64,000 bases of DNA from Lachnospiraceae bacterium (lineage in GTDB: Bacteria > Bacillota > Clostridia > Lachnospirales > Lachnospiraceae), in assembly GCA_015057555.1 (NCBI GenBank), contig SVEC01000003.1, forward strand, positions 141,984 through 205,983, written 5' to 3'. This document shows positions 58,788 to 64,000 of the stretch, one piece after another. The translations under genes were made by a program, and so were the position numbers. The stretch's first letter is position 1. Every line of letters starts with the position of its first letter. The notes under the pieces are model-generated. The model saw only the letters and a list, made by a program, of their open reading frames with translations, was not told the origin of the DNA and made no database searches.

Positions 58788-59225
58788 ATGATAGATAATA
58801 TGATAAAAGAAAGCTTTAGTGCTGAGGAAACATTTAATATTGGTAAGGAGATAGCCAGTCAGGCAGAGCCAGGACAGGTGTTTTGTCTCTATGGAGATTT
58901 GGGAACTGGAAAGACAGTGTTTTCTCAAGGTTTTGGTGCAGGGCTTGGGATAAAAGAGCCTATTAGTAGTCCTACCTTTACTATATTAAAGGAGTATGAT
59001 GAGGGAAGATTGCCATTTTATCACTTCGACGTGTATAGAATCGGAAGCGAGGATGAAATGGAGGAGATAGGCTACTACGATTTGATAGATGGCGATGGAG
59101 TTTGCCTTATAGAGTGGGCGGAGCTTATCAGGGATATTTTGCCAAGAGATTGTTATAAGGTTACTATATGTAAGAATCCTGAAAATGGCTTTAATTACAG
59201 AACCATAGAGATTAGTAGAATGTAG
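58788..59225 (+). CDS. tsaE: tRNA t6A biosynthesis ATPase TsaE
   Basis: 145 residues. Walker A LYGDLGTGKTVFSQGFGAGL, then SSPTFTILKEYDEG, FYHFDVYRIG and CLIEWAELI are the signature blocks of TsaE (YjeE). It is an ATPase that works with TsaB and TsaD to transfer threonylcarbamoyl to A37 of ANN-decoding tRNAs. TsaB follows 12 bp later and TsaD is at 62402. Confidence 0.96.
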   Translation: MIDNMIKESFSAEETFNIGKEIASQAEPGQVFCLYGDLGTGKTVFSQGFGAGLGIKEPISSPTFTILKEYDEGRLPFYHFDVYRIGSEDEMEEIGYYDLIDGDGVCLIEWAELIRDILPRDCYKVTICKNPENGFNYRTIEISRM

Positions 59226-59237
59226 AGAGGTATTGAT

Positions 59238-59948
59238 ATGAAGATACTTGGTATGGACAGCTCTGGTTTAGTAGCCAGTGTAGCCGTGGTTGAAAATGAT
59301 ATATTGGTGGCAGAGTATACTGTCAATCATAAGAAGACACATTCGCAGACCCTTTTGCCTATGCTTGATGAGGTTGTTAAGATGACTGAGCTTGACCTTG
59401 ATACAGTGGATGCTATAGCGGTGGCTGCAGGCCCTGGTTCATTTACCGGACTTAGGATAGGGGCTGCAACTGTAAAGGCCTTAGGACTTGCCTTAGATAA
59501 GCCGGTGGTTTCAGTGCCAACCTGTTATGGACTTGCCTATAATATTTGGGGAACTGACAAGCTGGTGTGTCCAATACTTGATGCCAGAAGAAATCAGGTT
59601 TATACAGGTGTATTTCAGTTTGTAGATGGGAAGCTGGATGTAGTTGTAGACCAGGATGCTATGGGTATAGATGAATTAGTAGAGAAGCTTAATGGGTTTG
59701 GAAGAGAGGTTGTTTTCGTAGGAGATGGAATACCTGTTTATGGTGATTACATAATGGAAAACCTTAAGATTGGATTCGTATTTGCACCAGCAGGTTTTAA
59801 TCGCCAGAGAGCATCATCTGTAGCTGCCCTTGGGTTGCAACTTTACAAAGAAGGAAAATATGAGTCGGCAGATGACCACAAGCCTATATATCTTAGAAAG
59901 TCTCAGGCAGAGAGAGAACGCGAGGAACAGCTAAAGAAGGAAGGTTAA
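59238..59948 (+). CDS. tsaB: tRNA t6A biosynthesis protein TsaB
   Basis: 236 residues. ILGMDSSGLVASVAVVENDI, THSQTLLPMLDEVV and AAGPGSFTGLRIGAATVKAL are the ASKHA-fold blocks of TsaB (YeaZ). It forms the scaffold with TsaD and TsaE. The Arg/Lys-rich end (SQAEREREEQLKKEG) is longer than in E. coli, as usual in Firmicutes. rimI starts 1 bp after its stop. Confidence 0.95.
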   Translation: MKILGMDSSGLVASVAVVENDILVAEYTVNHKKTHSQTLLPMLDEVVKMTELDLDTVDAIAVAAGPGSFTGLRIGAATVKALGLALDKPVVSVPTCYGLAYNIWGTDKLVCPILDARRNQVYTGVFQFVDGKLDVVVDQDAMGIDELVEKLNGFGREVVFVGDGIPVYGDYIMENLKIGFVFAPAGFNRQRASSVAALGLQLYKEGKYESADDHKPIYLRKSQAEREREEQLKKEG

Positions 59949-59949
59949 T

Positions 59950-60519
59950 ATGGCCACAATAGATGAGGATTTAATGCTTCGCCAGATATCCCGTATAGAG
60001 AAGGATAATTTTAGTGATCCATGGAGCTTGGACAGCCTGTGGGGGTCTATGGTAAGGGATTACAATTTAATATATTTCGCCTTGGGCAATGAAGAGAAAT
60101 ATACAATATATTCCTTTAGGGGCGGAGAAGAAATTCTTATATCAGGACTAGTGGATGTGACTATTAAGCATGAGGGTATGAAGAAGAAGCCTAGTGAAAT
60201 TCTTCTTATGGGTTATATCATTGCTACGGATATTGCTGATGAAAGTGAGCTGCTTCGTGTGGCGGTGGCAGACAAATACAAAAGACTTGGTATAGGTAGA
60301 GAGTTGATGAAGGCTTACAAAGAGGATTTAAAGCCACATTGTGACAAGTTCTTTTTAGAGGTGAGGCAGTCCAACGAAGCTGCAAAAGCTATGTACGAGA
60401 AAGTTGGTTACAAGTCTATAAGTATTAGAAAGGATTATTACAGTGACCCTAAAGAGGACGCTGTTATATACTCTATGGAAACCGGACCATATTATAAGCT
60501 TGAGGAGATGAAGGGGTAG
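59950..60519 (+). CDS. rimI: GNAT acetyltransferase, RimI type
   Basis: 189 residues. LLRVAVADKYKRLGIGRELM is the acetyl-CoA loop (Arg/Gln-x-x-Gly-x-Gly/Ala) and EVRQSNEAAKAMYEKVGYKS the C-terminal GNAT block. RimI acetylates the N-terminus of ribosomal protein S18, and its gene is often between tsaB and tsaD, as here. It is about 40 residues longer than E. coli RimI because of an insert near residues 50-85 (EEKYTIYSFRGGEEILISGL), so the substrate may differ. Confidence 0.88.
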   Translation: MATIDEDLMLRQISRIEKDNFSDPWSLDSLWGSMVRDYNLIYFALGNEEKYTIYSFRGGEEILISGLVDVTIKHEGMKKKPSEILLMGYIIATDIADESELLRVAVADKYKRLGIGRELMKAYKEDLKPHCDKFFLEVRQSNEAAKAMYEKVGYKSISIRKDYYSDPKEDAVIYSMETGPYYKLEEMKG

Positions 60520-60635
60520 CTAATGACAGATGACTGTGGTAACTACCAGGTTTTGACTTAATTAGTAAGTTTTGAGTGTTTAATAAATTTTCACATTTTA
60601 TTATAATTATTCTATAAAATACCTAGGAGGACACT

Positions 60636-60857
60636 ATGGAAAAAATGGATAAAATATGTAATAAATGTGGCAGAGCTTTTAAAAAAGTCAACGATATATA
60701 CAGAGAGGATTTTTTAGAGGTAAATAAGGACTGGGGATTTTTCTCCACGAAGGATGGGAAAACCTACAGATTTACTATGTGTGAGGAGTGCTGTGAAAAT
60801 CTGGTGAGAAGCTTTCATGTGCCAGTTAATATTTCCGACACAACAGAATTAGTTTAA
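60636..60857 (+). CDS. Small zinc-ribbon protein
   Basis: 73 residues. CNKCGRAF near residue 9 and MCEECCENL near residue 51 give two CxxC pairs for one zinc ion. A strong AGGAGG site precedes the ATG, with a possible -10 TATAAT at 60602. It lies upstream of the RNase Z-like gene (12 bp). No known family recognised; possibly a nucleic-acid or protein adapter. Confidence 0.6.
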   Translation: MEKMDKICNKCGRAFKKVNDIYREDFLEVNKDWGFFSTKDGKTYRFTMCEECCENLVRSFHVPVNISDTTELV

Positions 60858-60869
60858 GAGGGTGAATGG

Positions 60870-61778
60870 ATGTTAGATATATGCTTACTTGGAACTGGTG
60901 GAATGCTGCCACTTCCATATAGAGCTCTTACCTCACTTATGGTGAGATATAATGGCAGTAACATTTTAATAGATTGTGGCGAAGGAACCCAGAATCAGAT
61001 TAGACTTCAGGGTTGGAGCTTTAAACCCATAGATGTAATCTGCATAACGCATTTTCATGCAGACCACATAAGCGGCTTGCCTGGACTATTGCTTACTATG
61101 GGTAATGCAGAAAGAACAGAACCTCTTACTATGGTGGGACCAAAGGGATTAGAGAGAGTGGTGAATTCTCTTAGAATAATAGCTCCGGATTTGCCGTTTG
61201 ATATAAAATTCATAGAGCTTGAGGATAATTTTACAGAGCTTGATTTGTGTGGACTTAGGATTCAGGTCTTTAAGGTGAATCATAAGGTGACCTGTTATGG
61301 CTATAGCCTGGTTCTTGATAGAGCAGGAAAGTTTGATGCAGTTAAGGCTAAGGCTTTAGGACTTCCAGTGAATTACTGGGGACTTTTACAAAAGGGTGAA
61401 ACCGTGGAATATGAGGGAGTTACCTATGACAGCAGTCAGGTTATGGGTGAGGCTAGAAAGGGACTTAAGGTGACCTATTGTACTGATTCCAGACCAATGG
61501 ATGCTATAGTAGAAAATGCATTTCGCGCTGACCTCTTTATATGCGAGGGTATGTACGGTGAGGATGATAAGCTGGACAATGCCAAGGAGAATAAGCATAT
61601 GACTATGATGGAGGCAGCAGAGCTGGCTGCTATGGCCGAGGTTAAGGAAATGTGGCTTACTCATTATAGTCCGGCCACAGCAAGGCCACAGGAATTTGAG
61701 GATAAGATAAGAAATATTTTTCCGAGAACCATTATGTCTAAGGATAGAAGAACGGTAGAATTAAAATTTGAGGATTAA
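60870..61778 (+). CDS. rnz: Ribonuclease Z-like metallo-beta-lactamase
   Basis: 302 residues. CLLGTGGMLPLPYRALTSLM, the metal motif THFHADHISGLPG, then VTYCTDSRP, FICEGMYG and THYSPATARP are RNase Z / MBL-fold blocks. It would trim the 3' end of tRNA precursors lacking CCA. The N-terminal region LPLPYRALTSLMVRYNGSNI is a variant seen in many Clostridia. It is probably the tRNA 3'-endonuclease, but other MBL nucleases are possible. Confidence 0.85.
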   Translation: MLDICLLGTGGMLPLPYRALTSLMVRYNGSNILIDCGEGTQNQIRLQGWSFKPIDVICITHFHADHISGLPGLLLTMGNAERTEPLTMVGPKGLERVVNSLRIIAPDLPFDIKFIELEDNFTELDLCGLRIQVFKVNHKVTCYGYSLVLDRAGKFDAVKAKALGLPVNYWGLLQKGETVEYEGVTYDSSQVMGEARKGLKVTYCTDSRPMDAIVENAFRADLFICEGMYGEDDKLDNAKENKHMTMMEAAELAAMAEVKEMWLTHYSPATARPQEFEDKIRNIFPRTIMSKDRRTVELKFED

Positions 61779-61797
61779 TAATTAGGGAGGTGTTTCT

Positions 61798-62391
61798 ATG
61801 GCAAAAGGGAAAAATAGTAAGGCTTCAATCTTGAAGACGGTGATACTGGCATTGTTTTTTGTGGTTATATTTCTCGTATTCTTTAATAGCTTAAGCAATA
61901 GAGCCAGTAAGGAGAGAACCAAGGAGACTGCCACGGAGATAGACCTTTTGATGAATTATGATTTGTTTGGAAACTATCCGAGAACACCTAGAGATGTAGC
62001 AAAGCTACATAATAGATATTTTGAGATGTTATATGGTAAGGGCGTTACAGACGAAGAACTGGTGGTTATGAACCAGAAAATTAGAGGCTTATATTCCAGC
62101 GAGCTTCTTATGTACAATGATGAGAATACCAACCTTAATAAGCTTAAGGACAATATAGAAGCAGTGGAGGAAGCGGGCTATGAATATCGCTCCTACGAGC
62201 TTCCAGAGGCTAGTCAGGTTGTGTATTATACTCAGGAGGGCAAGGAAATGGCCACCCTAGAGGTTAAGATCGTGCTAAATGTAGAAAAAGGCATGGAGTA
62301 TATGTATGTAAAATATGTTATGGTCAAGGAAAATGACCAGTGGAAGATTCACGTGTGGGGGATATCCGACACTATAGATGTTGAGGAATAA
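61798..62391 (+). CDS. Single-span membrane protein, DUF6715-like
   Basis: 197 residues: one N-terminal span (VILALFFVVIFLVFFNSL, about 14-32), then an external domain with NYDLFGNYPRTPRDVAKLHN and YMYVKYVMVKENDQWKIHVW. The pattern resembles DUF6715, found in Lachnospiraceae; the assignment is tentative. GGGAGGTG precedes the ATG. It sits between rnz and tsaD in the same operon. Function unknown. Confidence 0.6.
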   Translation: MAKGKNSKASILKTVILALFFVVIFLVFFNSLSNRASKERTKETATEIDLLMNYDLFGNYPRTPRDVAKLHNRYFEMLYGKGVTDEELVVMNQKIRGLYSSELLMYNDENTNLNKLKDNIEAVEEAGYEYRSYELPEASQVVYYTQEGKEMATLEVKIVLNVEKGMEYMYVKYVMVKENDQWKIHVWGISDTIDVEE

Positions 62392-62401
62392 GAGGTAAAT
62401 T

Positions 62402-63418
62402 ATGAGCACAACGTTATTAGCGATAGAAACCTCCTGTGATGAGACAGCTGCGGCAGTTGTTGTGGATGGCAAGGAGATAAAATCAAATATTATATATTCA
62501 CAGATTGAGTTACATAAGCTTTATGGTGGAGTTGTTCCTGAGATTGCATCTAGAAAGCATGTTGAGAAGATTAATCAGGTTATAAGAGCTGCTATAGATG
62601 AGGCGGAGGTGACCTGGGAGGATATAGACGGAATAGCGGTAACCTATGGACCGGGTTTGGTAGGTCCACTTTTGGTAGGAGTAAGTGCTGCCAAAACATT
62701 GGCGTTTGCTAAGGGGAAGCCAATCATCGGTGTTCATCACATTGAGGGGCATATTGCAGCCAATTATATTGAAAATGATGAATTAAAGCCACCATTTATG
62801 TGTATGGTTGCTTCCGGTGGACATTCACATCTGGTATATGTAAAGGATTATGGTGAGTTTGAGATAGTAGGCCGTACGAGAGATGATGCTGCAGGGGAGG
62901 CTTTTGACAAGGTAGCTAGAGCAATAGGACTTGGTTATCCAGGGGGACCTAAGATAGACAATCTGGCTAAGGAGGGAGATGCCAAGGCTATTTATTTCCC
63001 TAGAGCATTTATGGAGGATGCACCATACGATTTTTCCTTCAGTGGACTTAAATCAGCGGTGTTGAATTATTTGAATAGCTGTGAGATGAAGGGAATTGAA
63101 ATCAATGAGGCAGATGTTGCCGCTTCATTTCAGCAGGCAGTTATTGATGTGCTGACTGATAATTCAGTACGAGCAGCAAAGGATTATGGCTGTGCTAAGC
63201 TGGCTTTGGCAGGTGGTGTGGCATCTAATTCTTCCCTTAGACAGAGCTTAATTGATAGGTGCAAGGCAGAGGGAATAGAGTTTTACTATCCATCTTCTGT
63301 ATATTGCACAGATAATGCGGCTATGATAGGTGTGGCAGGATACTACGAATTTATAAAGGGAGCAAAACATGATTTAAACCTAAATGCAGTGCCGAATTTA
63401 AAGATAGGTGAGAGATAA
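62402..63418 (+). CDS. tsaD: tRNA N6-threonylcarbamoyladenosine synthase TsaD
   Basis: 338 residues. [49 protein letters not shown] (metal His) and [13 protein letters not shown] match the TsaD (Gcp/Kae1) family, as do [16 protein letters not shown] and [14 protein letters not shown]. It transfers the threonylcarbamoyl group to tRNA, with TsaB and TsaE from the same operon. Length is normal. Confidence 0.97.
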   Translation: MSTTLLAIETSCDETAAAVVVDGKEIKSNIIYSQIELHKLYGGVVPEIASRKHVEKINQVIRAAIDEAEVTWEDIDGIAVTYGPGLVGPLLVGVSAAKTLAFAKGKPIIGVHHIEGHIAANYIENDELKPPFMCMVASGGHSHLVYVKDYGEFEIVGRTRDDAAGEAFDKVARAIGLGYPGGPKIDNLAKEGDAKAIYFPRAFMEDAPYDFSFSGLKSAVLNYLNSCEMKGIEINEADVAASFQQAVIDVLTDNSVRAAKDYGCAKLALAGGVASNSSLRQSLIDRCKAEGIEFYYPSSVYCTDNAAMIGVAGYYEFIKGAKHDLNLNAVPNLKIGER

Positions 63419-63444
63419 GAGCTTAGATATAGAGAGGGAAAAGG

Positions 63445-64000
63445 ATGGCTATTGGGATTGTGCTGGCTGGTGGTAGTGGAAGCCGAATGAAGTCAGATGT
63501 GGCGAAACAATTTATGCTGCTTAACGGTAAGGAGATACTGTATTATTCTTTAAAGACATTTCAAGACAGTGATAAGATTAGCGATATTATATTGGTTGCC
63601 AGACCAGAGGATATGGAATATTGCAAATCTAATATTGTGGAGAAGTATGGATTTACCAAGGTGAAGAAAATATGTCCAGGAGGCAAGGAAAGATATAACT
63701 CTGTCTATAATGGATTGTGCCTTGTGGAAGAAATGTCTAAGGATATTAAAAATGAGGTGGTTTTAATACATGATGGTGCCAGACCATTTGTAACACATGA
63801 GATGATAGACAAATCTGTTGAAAATATGATATTTGGAAGTGCCTGTACAGTGGGAGTGCCTGTTAAGGATACTATTAAGATTGTGTGTGAAATACATGGA
63901 GAGCTTTTTGGAAAAGAGACGCCAGACAGAAATACTTTATATCAAATTCAGACCCCACAAACCTTTAGATATGAGCTAATTAGGATGGCTTATGAAAGAA
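63445..64000 (+). CDS. ispD: 2-C-methyl-D-erythritol 4-phosphate cytidylyltransferase IspD (3' partial)
   Basis: The first 185 residues are in the window; the frame runs off its end. VLAGGSGSRMKSDVAKQFML is the nucleotide-binding loop, and VVLIHDGARPFVTHEMI and GVPVKDTIKIV the MEP-binding blocks of IspD. It makes CDP-methylerythritol in the non-mevalonate isoprenoid pathway. GGAAAAGG precedes ATG 63445, 27 bp after tsaD. The usual length is about 230 residues, so some 45 are missing. Confidence 0.93.
   Translation, partial: MAIGIVLAGGSGSRMKSDVAKQFMLLNGKEILYYSLKTFQDSDKISDIILVARPEDMEYCKSNIVEKYGFTKVKKICPGGKERYNSVYNGLCLVEEMSKDIKNEVVLIHDGARPFVTHEMIDKSVENMIFGSACTVGVPVKDTIKIVCEIHGELFGKETPDRNTLYQIQTPQTFRYELIRMAYER

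Overview
The window reads as a chromosome segment of an anaerobic, Gram-positive, low-GC Clostridia bacterium, most likely a Lachnospiraceae (Butyrivibrio, Pseudobutyrivibrio or Roseburia type). The signs are an AT-rich, AGA-rich codon style, strong AGGAGG ribosome-binding sites, intrinsic terminators, pyruvate formate-lyase (PFL) with its activase, a 2[4Fe-4S] ferredoxin, MecA, ChW-repeat secreted proteins, a YjfB protein and a Firmicutes-like type VII secretion system (T7SS). Genus is inference; no rRNA or tRNA gene was seen. Almost all genes lie on the plus strand.

Layout. 0-2.2 kb: tail of a sortase-anchored surface protein and a glycosyltransferase / DUF2304 / glycosyltransferase operon. 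2.3-5 kb: ferredoxin, mecA, and a Bax-inhibitor-like membrane protein and a DUF1858 protein on the minus strand. 5.1-7.5 kb: zinc-ribbon Ser/Thr kinase with a membrane segment and ectodomain. 7.6-10.3 kb: a PFL operon in which the enzyme is split. The 680-residue catalytic chain lacks its glycyl-radical tail, which is encoded as a separate 82-residue protein. Between them lies a 70-residue paralogue of that tail in which the radical motif is replaced by a Cys cluster.

11.0-36.8 kb is a T7SS island. It holds a metallopeptidase effector module (11.0-14.9 kb). Next is the secretion core (15.0-24.4 kb): a degenerate-protease/FHA membrane protein, a second FHA protein, a MinD-like ATPase, an EsaB-like protein, EssC and an Esx pair. 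Then come effector cassettes (24.5-36.8 kb) with a second, almost identical Esx pair. Two cassettes, plus a third at 54.2-57.6 kb, share one order: coiled-coil protein, two small helical proteins, a large non-LXG substrate of a common family, then a membrane or secreted protein that may give immunity. A separate unit at 34.2-36.8 kb carries a true LXG effector and DUF4176. PFL activase (pflA) follows directly at 36.9 kb, so the island lies between the pfl structural genes and pflA.

37.7-41.2 kb: amidase, yjfB (minus strand), an SH3-NlpC/P60 hydrolase behind WalR-like boxes, and the ribosome hibernation factor. 41.5-49.4 kb: secA, prfB (with its +1 programmed frameshift), cheW, hom, an ApgM-type phosphoglycerate mutase and lysC. 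49.6-54.0 kb: two secreted proteins, each with six ChW repeats. 57.7-64 kb: dCMP deaminase, the t6A genes tsaE, tsaB and tsaD, rimI, an RNase Z-like protein and the start of ispD.

Non-coding structure is rich. Five places have a promoter whose -10 box runs directly into a terminator-like hairpin just ahead of a gene. A hairpin family with a conserved TGAG/CGAT internal loop occurs at 10.4 and 49.5 kb. A 24-bp palindrome lies at 10.6 kb, and a minus-strand terminator is embedded in the 3' end of the amidase gene.
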